DNA from: Roseobacter denitrificans OCh 114 | GTDB taxonomy: Bacteria > Pseudomonadota > Alphaproteobacteria > Rhodobacterales > Rhodobacteraceae | Assembly (NCBI RefSeq): GCF_000014045.1 | Contig: NC_008209.1 | Location: forward strand, 1,139,001-1,203,000 | Direction: 5' to 3' | Length of the DNA stretch: 64,000 bases | Shown: positions 9,519 through 18,149 of the stretch, in pieces | Layout: the number at the start of each line of letters is the position of its first letter | Position numbering within the stretch: position 1 is the stretch's first letter | Notes under the pieces: generated by a model | Told to the model about the DNA's origin: nothing | What the model saw: the letters and a program-made list of their open reading frames with translations, nothing else | Database searches by the model: none | Made by a program: the position numbers and the translations under genes

Positions 9519-10205
9519 ATGAACGAGACGCAGAACACACCGCCCGTAAACCCATTGCCCCCTGTTGTCATGGTGTTGTGTCTGGCGCTGGTGGTGCCGG
9601 AGATCGTCTTCCTGCTCGGAACGCAGGGTTGGATCGGCGGACCGGAGGCGATTGGATGGCGCCTGAGTGCCGTGCAGCAATATGCTTTCTCGGGGGATAT
9701 TTTCGACTGGATGATGACAAATGGCCGCTGGGTGCCAGAACACTTGGCCCGCTTTGTCACCTATGCCTTTGTGCACGGCTCGTTTACCGCGACGCTTTTC
9801 TCGGCGGTGCTGATGCTCGCTTTGGGCAAGCTCGTGGGCGAAACCATGGGGCAGGTGGCGGTGCTGGTGCTCTACTTTGGCGGCAGCATCTTTGGCGCGC
9901 TGATCTATGCGCTGTTTCTGAATGATCCCGCGTGGCTGATCGGCGGCTTTCCGGCGGTCTACGGGCTGATCGGTGGATATACATTTTTGATGTGGCAGCG
10001 GCTTGCGGATACAGGCGGGCCGCAATTTCGCGCCTTTAGCCTGATTGCGATTTTGCTGGGTCTGCAGCTTGTTTTCGGCGCCTTGTTCGGCCCCACAACC
10101 GAATGGGTCGCGGATCTGGCGGGTTTTGTCTTCGGGTTCTGTGCGTCGGTTTTGCTGGTGCCGGGGGGGCTGGCGCGGGTTATTTATCACTTTCGGCGCG
10201 ACTAG
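9519..10205 (+). CDS. Rhomboid-like membrane protein lacking the catalytic dyad
   Basis: A 228-residue, six-helix rhomboid-fold protein. The His of TM2 is kept (TYAFVHGS, H86). The active-site motif GASG is instead GGFPAVYG (142-149), with Phe144 where the serine should be. The catalytic His of TM6 is replaced by Asp199 in DLAGFVFGF. It is therefore predicted to be a pseudoprotease, perhaps a membrane-protein binding factor like derlins or iRhoms. The start at 9519 is preferred (AAGGAA upstream); an in-frame ATG at 9486 would add 11 residues. Its 3' end overlaps murJ by 26 bases. Confidence 0.85.
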   Translation: MNETQNTPPVNPLPPVVMVLCLALVVPEIVFLLGTQGWIGGPEAIGWRLSAVQQYAFSGDIFDWMMTNGRWVPEHLARFVTYAFVHGSFTATLFSAVLMLALGKLVGETMGQVAVLVLYFGGSIFGALIYALFLNDPAWLIGGFPAVYGLIGGYTFLMWQRLADTGGPQFRAFSLIAILLGLQLVFGALFGPTTEWVADLAGFVFGFCASVLLVPGGLARVIYHFRRD

Positions 10206-11745
10206 GGCTGCGGCGCATCGCGGCCTTGAACTCGGCCAGCCGGAACGCACCCAGCATCTGACCCGCCCCGAAATAGGTCACAACGCCAATCCCGATCAGC
10301 GCACATAGCGCGAGGGCACGCCACCACGGCAGGTTGAGATAAGGCGCAAGTCCAACCGCCGCGGCCCATAACACCGCACCCATGATCACGGAGGCCCCCA
10401 CCATGCGCCAGATGCGCCCGTGAAAACGGGCGTCAAACCGGGCCACATCCCCGTAGCTGCGCGCGCCGTACCACAACAGAAACACCATCGCCCATGCCGC
10501 GCTGGTCGTGGCAATCGCCGGGGCAAACCAGCCGATCAGCGGGGCAAGCCCGATGGCAAGGGCGGCGTTAATCACCATGGACACCAGCGCGTAATAGAAC
10601 GGTCTGCGTGTGTCTTCGCGGGCGAAAAAGACGGGCTGCATGATCTTTTGGAGCACAAAGGCAGGTAACCCAAGGCCGTATATGGCAACGGCCACCGCAA
10701 TCGCGGCTGAATCGCTTGCAGTGGCGGCACCGCGTTCAAACAGGACCGACACCAGCGGCAAGGGGATCACGATGAGCGCCACTGCCGAGGGGATCGTGAG
10801 GGCCAGTGCGATTTCGCCCGCACGGCTCAGCGCGATTTTGGCCCCTGCGTCATCGTTTGCTTTCAGACGCCTCGACAGATCCGGGAGCAGAACAACGCCC
10901 ACGGCAATACCAACGACGCCCAGGGGCAGTTGATACAAACGGTCCGCCGCAAAGAGCCAACTGACCGCCTTGTCAAAATAGCTCGCGACCTGTTGTCCGA
11001 CGAGCAGGTTGATCTGCACCACCCCGCCCGCGAGCGCTGCGGGGATCGCGACGCGCACGAGTCTGCGCATCTCTGGCGTCAGGCGGGGCCAGCGGAACGA
11101 GATGTTGAAACCCGCGCGTTTGACCGCAACCCAGAGCAGCACAAATTGCGCAACACCTGCGACGGGTATGGCCCAGATCAAAGCCCGCGCCACATCGCCG
11201 CCAAGGGCCGCCGCCGCGGCCATGGCGAGGATCAGCAGGACGTTGAGCAAAACAGGTGCCGCTGCTGCGGCGGCAAACCGGCCCGCCGCATTCAACATGC
11301 CCGACAAAAGCGCGGCCAGTGAAATGAACAGGATGTAGGGGAACACAATGCGTCCGAATTCGACGGACAGGCCGAACTGTTCCTGCCCGGCAAAACCAGA
11401 AGCGAGCGCGTAGATCAGCCATGGCATCGTGGCCAGTGCCAGCACCGTGAGACCGATCAGAATGCTGGCCAGCCCGGCAAAGGCATCAGAGGCAAAGCCA
11501 TCGGCATCTTCACCTCCTTCGACCTTTTTGGAAAACATCGGCACAAAGGCCATGTTGAACGCCCCTTCGGCAAAGAAGCGGCGGAACATATTGGGCAGGC
11601 GGAACGCCACCACATAGGCCTGATAAAGCGGCCCAGTGCCCAGGTAGGCCAGGATCATCGCATCACGGACAAAGCCGAAAACCCGGCTCATCAGGGTCCA
11701 GCCGCCAACTGTGAAAAAGCCCGACAGGAGCCGAATGGGTTTCAA
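10180..11745 (-). CDS. murJ: Lipid II flippase MurJ (MviN)
   Basis: A 521-residue MOP-superfamily flippase with about 14 membrane helices. It moves lipid II across the inner membrane for peptidoglycan synthesis. The N-terminus, SGFFTVGGWTLMSRVFGFVR, is the MviN signature, and it is followed by FRLPNMFRRFFAEGAFNMAF. It begins with TTG at 11745, overlapping the glnD stop (TTGA), so its translation is probably coupled to glnD. Length is typical. Confidence 0.96.
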   Translation of the reverse strand: MKPIRLLSGFFTVGGWTLMSRVFGFVRDAMILAYLGTGPLYQAYVVAFRLPNMFRRFFAEGAFNMAFVPMFSKKVEGGEDADGFASDAFAGLASILIGLTVLALATMPWLIYALASGFAGQEQFGLSVEFGRIVFPYILFISLAALLSGMLNAAGRFAAAAAAPVLLNVLLILAMAAAAALGGDVARALIWAIPVAGVAQFVLLWVAVKRAGFNISFRWPRLTPEMRRLVRVAIPAALAGGVVQINLLVGQQVASYFDKAVSWLFAADRLYQLPLGVVGIAVGVVLLPDLSRRLKANDDAGAKIALSRAGEIALALTIPSAVALIVIPLPLVSVLFERGAATASDSAAIAVAVAIYGLGLPAFVLQKIMQPVFFAREDTRRPFYYALVSMVINAALAIGLAPLIGWFAPAIATTSAAWAMVFLLWYGARSYGDVARFDARFHGRIWRMVGASVIMGAVLWAAAVGLAPYLNLPWWRALALCALIGIGVVTYFGAGQMLGAFRLAEFKAAMRRSPSRAESDK

Positions 11746-14519
11746 CTCTCGGCCCTTTCGACGCCCTGCTCAATCGCCGCGCGCAGGCGGCGTTCCAGAT
11801 TGCGCTGTTTGCTTGCCGAATAGTATTTCAGCCCGAACATGTCCTTGACGTAAAAGGTATCCACCACCTGTTCACCATAGGTCGCGATGACAGCATTCGC
11901 GATATAGACGTTGGATTCCGCCAGGGTCCGCGCCAGATCGTGCAGCAGGCCGGGCCTGTCACGCGTATCGACTTCGATGATGGTATAGATTTCCGAGCCT
12001 TCGTTATCAAAGGTGATATGGGTTGGCACCTTGAACGCACGTTCGCGTTTCTTGACCTTGTCGCGGGATTTTATCGCTTCGGTCGTGACGACTTCGCCCA
12101 TAAGCGTGCGTTCGATCATCTTGCGCAGACGGGGCAGGCGGGTGGCATCATAGGGATTGCCATCGGCGTCCTGTATCCAAAATGCATCCGTCACAAGACC
12201 ATCTTTGGTGGTGTAGCTGCGCGCATCCACGACATTGGCCCCCACCAGCGCCAACGCCCCGGCCAGACGGGCGAAAATACCGGGGTGATCGGACATGACA
12301 AAGCAGGCGCGGGTGGCATCCCGGTCCTCGTCCGGGTGCAGGTCAATTCTGATCTCGTCATCGCCGATGTCGCGCAGCATTTGTGCAAAGACCTTATGCG
12401 CGGTCACATGCAGACCCTGCCAATAGGGATCATAGTGGCGCCCGGTTTCGACCTGCAAATCCTTGCGCGGCCAATCGCTGAGTACGTCGCGCAGCGCGCG
12501 TTTTGCCTCTGCCCCGCGGTTTTCGCGGTTCAACTCTTCGAGGCCGGTGTCCAGTGCGCGTCTGGTCTGCCGATAAAGCGCGCGGATCAGAACGGCCTTC
12601 CAGTTGTTCCACGTATTCGGCCCGACACCGCGAATGTCACAGACCGTCAGCACACACAGCAGATCGAGCCGTTTGACCGTTTGCACCGCCTTGGCAAAAT
12701 CCCGGACGGTGCGCGGGTCAGCGATGTCGCGTTTTTGCGCCATGTCGGACATCAACAGGTGATAGCGCACGAGCCATTCGACGGTATCCGTATCGGCTTT
12801 GCCCAAACCCAGCCGCGGGGCGATCTTGCGGGCCATCTGCGCACCAAGGATCGAATGATCCTCGGGCCGTCCCTTGCCGATGTCATGCAGCAGCAAGGCA
12901 GTGTAAAGCACCTTGCGGTCCACGCCTTCCTTCAGGATGGATGAGGCGACGGGCAGGTCTTCTTCCAACTTGCCCCGCTCGATCTGGCTGAGGTTCTTGA
13001 TGCATTGGATGATGTGTTCGTCGACCGTGTAGCTGTGATACATGTTGAACTGCATCATGGCGACGATGGGTTCAAATTCGGGAATGAACGCGGATAAAAC
13101 CCCCAGCTCATTCATGCGGCGCAGCGCGCGTTCGGGGTTGCCGTGTTTGAGCAGCAGATCAAAGAAGATGCGCCGTGCCTCGGGCGTTGTGCGCATATCC
13201 TCGTCAATCATGTCGAGGTTCGCCTTGACCAGCCGCATGGCGTCCGGGTGGATCAGCATGCCCGTGCGCAAGGCTTCTTCGAACAAACGCAGCAGGTTCA
13301 GCTTGTCTGACAGAAACGCGGCTTCATTTTCGACGGCGATACGGTTGTTCACGACCACGTATCCTCGTTTCACCTTGGGCCGTCTGCGGAAAATGCGCTC
13401 AAGCAAGGGTTCCGCCTTGACGTGATCGGCTTCGAGTTTGGTCAGGAAGATGCGCGTCAGGTCGCCGACTTCGGTCGCATGCAGAAAGAACTCCTGCATG
13501 AAAATCTCGACTTCGCGCCGCCCTTTCGTATCCTGATACCCCATCGCTTTGGCGACCTGCACCTGCATGTCAAAGGTCAGCTGTTCCGTGGCGCGTCCGG
13601 CCTGTAGATGCAGATGGCTGCGCACGGCCCAGAGGAAGTTTTCCGCCTGTTTGAATTGCTCGAATTCCTCGGCAGAGAAAACGCCCAAACCCACCAGATC
13701 AGCGGCATCATTCACGCCGTGAATATGTTTGGCGATCCAGAACAGGGACTGCAGATCACGCAAGCCGCCTTTGCCCTCTTTCACATTTGGCTCCACCACA
13801 TAGCGCTGGCCGTATTTTATGTGCCGCGCTTCGCGTTCGGCGAGTTTTGCCTCGATGAATTCCTTGCCGGAACCGGCGAAAAGCTCTGTGCGCAACCGCG
13901 CGGCAAAGGTCTGGGCAAGTGCCATGTCACCTGCGAGAAAGCGGTGTTCCAGCATGGCGGTCTGGATGGTGAAATCCTGTGCGCCAAGGCGAATGCAGTC
14001 TTTGATCGTCCGACTGGAATGGCCGACCTTCAGTTTCAGATCCCACAAAATATAGAGCATGGATTCAATCACACTCTCCGCCCAGGCGGTGATCTTGTAG
14101 GGTGTCAGGAACAACAGATCGACGTCCGAAAACGGCGCCATCTCACCGCGCCCATAGCCGCCTACGGCAATCACGGCGAGATGTTCACTGGCCGTGGGAT
14201 TGGGCTTGGGGTGCAGGATATCAGTCGCGACAACCAGTGCTGCGTTCACCAGCTGATCCGTCAGATAGGTATATGAGCGCGTCAGGCGGTGGGCCTCGAA
14301 AGGTTCGCTGGCAAACCCCTCCGCAATTCTGGCGCGCCCGGAGGCTTGCGCCTCGCGCAACAAACTGACCGCGGCCTTGCGAATATCCGTAGGCGTTGCG
14401 GCGTTTTTGATCACGTCGCTGAGCGCTTCGTCAAAGGCCGGTCTGTCAAAGATGTATTCCGGCGGACAGATCAGTTGCCAAACCTCCGGGTGGTCCGCCG
14501 AAACAGCAGTCACAGTCAT
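11742..14519 (-). CDS. glnD: PII uridylyltransferase / uridylyl-removing enzyme
   Basis: A 925-residue bifunctional sensor of glutamine that uridylylates and deuridylylates PII. Domains in order: nucleotidyltransferase with GGYGRGEMAPFSDVD (120-134); a GlnD helical region; an HD hydrolase domain (LLLHDIGKG); and two C-terminal ACT domains (DHPGIFARLAGALAL and DTRDRPGLLHDLARTL) that bind glutamine. The start at 14519 has GAGG 8 bases upstream and leaves a 10-base gap to the lipoprotein gene. An upstream in-frame start at 14549 would overlap it. The murJ start overlaps its stop. Confidence 0.96.
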   Translation of the reverse strand: MTVTAVSADHPEVWQLICPPEYIFDRPAFDEALSDVIKNAATPTDIRKAAVSLLREAQASGRARIAEGFASEPFEAHRLTRSYTYLTDQLVNAALVVATDILHPKPNPTASEHLAVIAVGGYGRGEMAPFSDVDLLFLTPYKITAWAESVIESMLYILWDLKLKVGHSSRTIKDCIRLGAQDFTIQTAMLEHRFLAGDMALAQTFAARLRTELFAGSGKEFIEAKLAEREARHIKYGQRYVVEPNVKEGKGGLRDLQSLFWIAKHIHGVNDAADLVGLGVFSAEEFEQFKQAENFLWAVRSHLHLQAGRATEQLTFDMQVQVAKAMGYQDTKGRREVEIFMQEFFLHATEVGDLTRIFLTKLEADHVKAEPLLERIFRRRPKVKRGYVVVNNRIAVENEAAFLSDKLNLLRLFEEALRTGMLIHPDAMRLVKANLDMIDEDMRTTPEARRIFFDLLLKHGNPERALRRMNELGVLSAFIPEFEPIVAMMQFNMYHSYTVDEHIIQCIKNLSQIERGKLEEDLPVASSILKEGVDRKVLYTALLLHDIGKGRPEDHSILGAQMARKIAPRLGLGKADTDTVEWLVRYHLLMSDMAQKRDIADPRTVRDFAKAVQTVKRLDLLCVLTVCDIRGVGPNTWNNWKAVLIRALYRQTRRALDTGLEELNRENRGAEAKRALRDVLSDWPRKDLQVETGRHYDPYWQGLHVTAHKVFAQMLRDIGDDEIRIDLHPDEDRDATRACFVMSDHPGIFARLAGALALVGANVVDARSYTTKDGLVTDAFWIQDADGNPYDATRLPRLRKMIERTLMGEVVTTEAIKSRDKVKKRERAFKVPTHITFDNEGSEIYTIIEVDTRDRPGLLHDLARTLAESNVYIANAVIATYGEQVVDTFYVKDMFGLKYYSASKQRNLERRLRAAIEQGVERAES

Positions 14520-14529
14520 TTTAATTGCC

Positions 14530-15699
14530 TCAGAATCCTGCGCCGCCAAAGCGTTGCGGTGCCGGGCTGAGCACCTTGACCTGCGCGTCCGTGATTGTTG
14601 CCACCGCCAGACCGCGTGTGTTGGTCCCGTCCGGGTTCAGGCGGAAAATACCGCTTGCACCGCGAAAACCGGCACCTTGTGTCAATGCGGCGGCTGTCAG
14701 CGTGTCACCCTGTCCCTGACTGGCCAGCGCGCCGATTGCGGCAATCGCATCAAACGCCAGCCCGGCAATGGGGTGTGGCGCGGTGCCATAGGCTGCCTCG
14801 TATTGTCCACTGAAGGCAGAGGCGGCACCTTGATCGGGCAGCGCAAACCATCCGTTTTGCACGCCGGGCAGGCTCAGCGTCTGGGCCGGGATATCCCAGC
14901 GCGTCAGCCCCATGAATTGCGTCGCTTCGGTTGAAACGCCCGCTTCCGGCAGCAGTTGCGACAACAGGGGCAAGGCGGTTGCCGTATCCGTGGTGAGAAA
15001 CAGCGCATCCGCCCCGTTGTCCGCCACAGCCGCACGGATTGCTGGGACCGAAGCGATCACGTCCTGTTGGGACAACGCGTATTCAACCGTGCCGACAACG
15101 CTCGCACCCTGCGCCGTTACCGCCTGCTGGATCGCGCTCTTGCCCTGCGCGCCGGCAGCGCCGGTGTCAGCGACGACCACGAACCGCTGCTTTCCTTGCG
15201 AGACAGCATAGCTGGCCATCCGCTCGGCAGTGTTGCGGAATGTCTGCCCCATCACAAAGAGGTTGCCACCGGCAATCGCTGCATTATTCGAAAACGACAG
15301 AACGTTGACACCCTTGCCCGCCACTGCGCGGCCCGCCGCGTTGGAGGGGGCCGCATAGACCGGTCCGATAATGATTTTTGCGCCTTCGCTGACGGCCTTT
15401 TCAGCATTCGCCGCCGCAAGTGACGCATCCGCTGCGGTCGGATAGACGCGCAGATCAACGGTCACGCCGTTCAGGTCGCGCATCGCCAGCCGTGCCGCAT
15501 TCTCGAGGCTGCGGGCAATGGATTCGGTCGCACCGTCACCTGTCCCGCTGGGGACCAGCAACGCGACCTGAACCGGATCGCCCGAGGCCACGCCCGAATT
15601 GGTGACCGGCAATGTGTCGCAAGCGGCCAGCGTCAACGCCAGCAGTGGCAGCGTCAAAACGCGCAATCCCTTGCGGGCGGAACGGAAAACGGCAAACAT
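14530..15699 (-). CDS. Penicillin-binding-protein activator-like lipoprotein (LppC/LpoA family)
   Basis: A 389-residue lipoprotein with a type-1 periplasmic-binding fold. The lipobox LTLAAC ends the signal peptide near residue 27. The ligand-binding core begins VQVALLVPSG, with GAKIIIGPVYAAPSN matching the branched-chain-amino-acid-receptor-like fold. LpoA-type relatives activate PBP1A at the outer membrane, so a cell-wall role fits its place beside murJ. The start at 15699 is favoured because GGAG is 9 bases upstream; ATG at 15714 is possible. It is divergent from rsmI. Confidence 0.85.
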   Translation of the reverse strand: MFAVFRSARKGLRVLTLPLLALTLAACDTLPVTNSGVASGDPVQVALLVPSGTGDGATESIARSLENAARLAMRDLNGVTVDLRVYPTAADASLAAANAEKAVSEGAKIIIGPVYAAPSNAAGRAVAGKGVNVLSFSNNAAIAGGNLFVMGQTFRNTAERMASYAVSQGKQRFVVVADTGAAGAQGKSAIQQAVTAQGASVVGTVEYALSQQDVIASVPAIRAAVADNGADALFLTTDTATALPLLSQLLPEAGVSTEATQFMGLTRWDIPAQTLSLPGVQNGWFALPDQGAASAFSGQYEAAYGTAPHPIAGLAFDAIAAIGALASQGQGDTLTAAALTQGAGFRGASGIFRLNPDGTNTRGLAVATITDAQVKVLSPAPQRFGGAGF

Positions 15700-15784
15700 G
15701 AGGCGATACTCCATACAAGGTGCGCCCGCGGCGGGCGCGGATCAGATATCGCGATCATAGTCGTCACGAAAGGCGGGTCCAGCG

Positions 15785-16642
15785 TTGAATTTTCAAAAGG
15801 TGTCTTTGGCGGCGGGGCTCTATTTTGTCGGCGTGCCGATCGGGACGGCGCGCGACATTACGCTCAGGGCGCTGGATGTGCTGGCAAGCGCGGATATTCT
15901 GGCCGCGGAAGACACGCGCAGTCTGCGCCGGTTGATGGATATACACGCTGTGCCGCTGGCGGGCAGGCAGGTGATCTCGCTGCACGATCACACAGGTGGT
16001 GGAACCGCCGCGCGTCTGGTCGAAGCAATCGCAGCGGGGTCATCCGTGGCCTACGCGTCAGAAGCCGGGATGCCCCTGATTGCGGACCCCGGTTTCGAGT
16101 TGGGGCGCGCGGTTCATGCGGCCGATCAGATGGTGACCTGTGCGCCGGGACCATCAGCCGTTTTAACGGCACTGGTACTTGCGGGCTTGCCGACGGATGC
16201 GTTTTTCTTTGCCGGATTTCTGCCCAATGCCAAGGCGGCGCGGCGGCGTGGGTTGGAAGACCTGCGCGATATTCCCGCGACGCTTGTAATCTACGAATCG
16301 CCCAAGCGCCTCGCAGCGTTTCTTGCAGATGCTGCCGAGGTGTTCGGGGGCGAACGGCAGGTTTCCGTGTGTCGCGAGATCACGAAGAAGTTCGAGGAGA
16401 CCCGAAAGGGAACGCTGTCGGAACTGGCCGCTGCCTACGCGGATCAAAAGGTAAGGGGCGAAATCGTCGTTCTGATTGACCGTAACCGTTCAGAGAAAAT
16501 TACCGAATCTGATTTAGAAACGGACCTGACGAAGGCGCTGGCAGGGCATTCCATGCGGGATGCCGTGGATATGGTTGCCAAGGCGCATAACATACCGCGC
16601 CGACAGGTCTATCAGATGGCGCTTGCCCTGAACGAAGGATGA
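15785..16642 (+). CDS. rsmI: 16S rRNA 2'-O-methyltransferase RsmI (C1402)
   Basis: A 285-residue tetrapyrrole-methylase-fold enzyme that uses SAM to 2'-O-methylate C1402 of 16S rRNA. Signatures: LYFVGVPIGTARDITLRAL near the start, AAEDTRSLRRLM, SEAGMPLIADPG, and APGPSAVLTALVLAGLPTD. The predicted start is TTG at 15785, with AAAGGCGGG just upstream; no ATG fits the N-terminal strand. It overlaps yraN by 4 bases, and the same rsmI-yraN pairing, next to an LppC-type gene, is common in proteobacteria. Confidence 0.95.
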   Translation: MNFQKVSLAAGLYFVGVPIGTARDITLRALDVLASADILAAEDTRSLRRLMDIHAVPLAGRQVISLHDHTGGGTAARLVEAIAAGSSVAYASEAGMPLIADPGFELGRAVHAADQMVTCAPGPSAVLTALVLAGLPTDAFFFAGFLPNAKAARRRGLEDLRDIPATLVIYESPKRLAAFLADAAEVFGGERQVSVCREITKKFEETRKGTLSELAAAYADQKVRGEIVVLIDRNRSEKITESDLETDLTKALAGHSMRDAVDMVAKAHNIPRRQVYQMALALNEG

Positions 16643-17028
16643 CACAGATGCCGCAAACCAATGCAAGGGTTCATGCCGGACGCATGGCATACCATGCAGG
16701 CCTCTCGGCAGAGGCATCGGTCATTCGTGAATACGAAAGTCACGGCTATGTTTTCGAGGCGCAAAGGTGGCGGGGGCAGGTGGGCGAAATTGATCTGGTC
16801 CTGCGAAAAAGTGGATTGGTTGTCTTTGTCGAGGTGAAGAAAAGCAAATCCTTCGAACGTGCCGCCTTGCGCATTTCCCCCACTCAAAAGCGCCGCATCT
16901 TCGCAACAGGTGAGGAGTTTGTCGCGCAAGAACCGCAAGGGTTGCTGACAGATATGCGATTTGATGTGGCGCTGGTGGATGCTGCGGGCGCGGTGCAAAT
17001 ACTGGAAAATGCGCTGTCCGAGGGGTGA
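16639..17028 (+). CDS. yraN: YraN family (UPF0102) putative endonuclease
   Basis: A 129-residue protein of the restriction-endonuclease-like UPF0102 family. The conserved core is GEIDLVLRKSGLVVFVEVKK, with Glu, Asp, Glu and Lys in the nuclease-like order D-x(n)-ExK. Cellular role unproven. The ATG at 16639 overlaps the rsmI stop as ATGA, so translation is coupled. Confidence 0.93.
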   Translation: MTQMPQTNARVHAGRMAYHAGLSAEASVIREYESHGYVFEAQRWRGQVGEIDLVLRKSGLVVFVEVKKSKSFERAALRISPTQKRRIFATGEEFVAQEPQGLLTDMRFDVALVDAAGAVQILENALSEG

Positions 17029-17110
17029 AAACTCTGTTGCTGCCCATTGCGGTCCTGAGCTTGCTGCGCCATTTATAGCGCCTGATGAAATACCTGAGGC
17101 ATCGTGCAGT

Positions 17111-17151
17111 ACCCAACGCATTGACATCTTTGATGTCAGGCACCGTTGGGT
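17111..17151. repeat. Two-tier hairpin between yraN and gshB
   Basis: An outer stem ACCCAACG (17111-17118) pairs with CGTTGGGT (17144-17151). Inside it TGACATC (17122-17128) pairs with GATGTCA (17132-17138) around a TTT loop. On the plus strand a five-T run (GGTTTTT) follows 6 bases after the outer stem, so it could end yraN transcription or form a leader structure for gshB. Confidence 0.5.
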
Positions 17152-17203
17152 GATCCAGGTTTTTCGCACAACGCATTAAGCGGCATAAACGCAAGGAGCT
17201 GCC

Positions 17204-18145
17204 ATGAAAATCGCCTTCCAGATGGATCCAATTGATGCGGTTGACATCAACGCAGACAGCTCGTTCCGCCTTGCCGAAGAGGCGCAGGCGCGCGGCCATA
17301 CCCTGTTTTTCTATACGCCCGATCATCTGGCCTATCAGGAAGGGCGCATCACCGCCAAGGGACAGGACCTGCAGGTCCAGCGCGTGCAGGGCGCACATGC
17401 AACGCTGGGTGCCATGCGCGAGGTGAACCTCGCGGAATTCGATGTGGTCTGGCTGCGGCAGGACCCGCCTTTTGACATGCATTACATTACATCGACCCAC
17501 CTGCTGGATCGTTTGGCCAGCACGACGCTGGTGGTGAATGACCCGTTCTGGGTGCGCAACTATCCCGAAAAACTGTTGGTGCTGGATTTCCCGGACCTGA
17601 CCCCGCCGACCACGATCGCGCGCGATCTGGACACGATCAAGGCTTTCAAGGCAAAGCACGGCGATGTCATTCTCAAACCGCTCTACGGGAACGGCGGTGC
17701 GGGCGTTTTCCGTCTGGATGCGAACGACCGGAACCTCACGTCGTTGCACGAGCTTTTTACCGGATTTTCGCGCGAACCGTTGATTGTGCAGAAATTCCTG
17801 CCGGATGTCTCAAACGGGGACAAACGCGTGATCCTCGTCGATGGAGAACCGGTTGGGGCCATCAACCGTGTGCCCGCCGCTGGTGAGACGCGTTCCAACA
17901 TGCATGTGGGCGGGCGTCCTGAAAAGGTGGGACTGAGCGCGCGTGACAAGGAAATATGCGCCGCCATCGGCCCGCTTTTGAAGGAAAAGGGGCAGGTCTT
18001 CGTCGGCATAGACGTGATCGGCGACTACCTGACCGAGATTAATGTGACGTCCCCCACGGGCATTCAGGAACTTGAACGATTTGATCAGGTGAACATCGCG
18101 GCACACATCTGGCAGGCCATTGAAGACAGGGCAGCGGCGCGCTGA
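17204..18145 (+). CDS. gshB: Glutathione synthetase
   Basis: A 313-residue ATP-grasp enzyme that joins gamma-glutamylcysteine and glycine, the last step of glutathione synthesis. The N-terminus [20 protein letters not shown] is the family signature. ATP-grasp segments follow: [18 protein letters not shown] and the metal-binding [25 protein letters not shown] lies 6 bases before the start. It faces comM with a 4-base gap. Confidence 0.97.
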   Translation: MKIAFQMDPIDAVDINADSSFRLAEEAQARGHTLFFYTPDHLAYQEGRITAKGQDLQVQRVQGAHATLGAMREVNLAEFDVVWLRQDPPFDMHYITSTHLLDRLASTTLVVNDPFWVRNYPEKLLVLDFPDLTPPTTIARDLDTIKAFKAKHGDVILKPLYGNGGAGVFRLDANDRNLTSLHELFTGFSREPLIVQKFLPDVSNGDKRVILVDGEPVGAINRVPAAGETRSNMHVGGRPEKVGLSARDKEICAAIGPLLKEKGQVFVGIDVIGDYLTEINVTSPTGIQELERFDQVNIAAHIWQAIEDRAAAR

Positions 18146-18149
18146 CCCT

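Noticed and set aside
16721..17749. 342-codon open frame across yraN and gshB on the minus strand
   Set aside because: It spans two well-supported sense genes and the hairpin between them, and has no domain.
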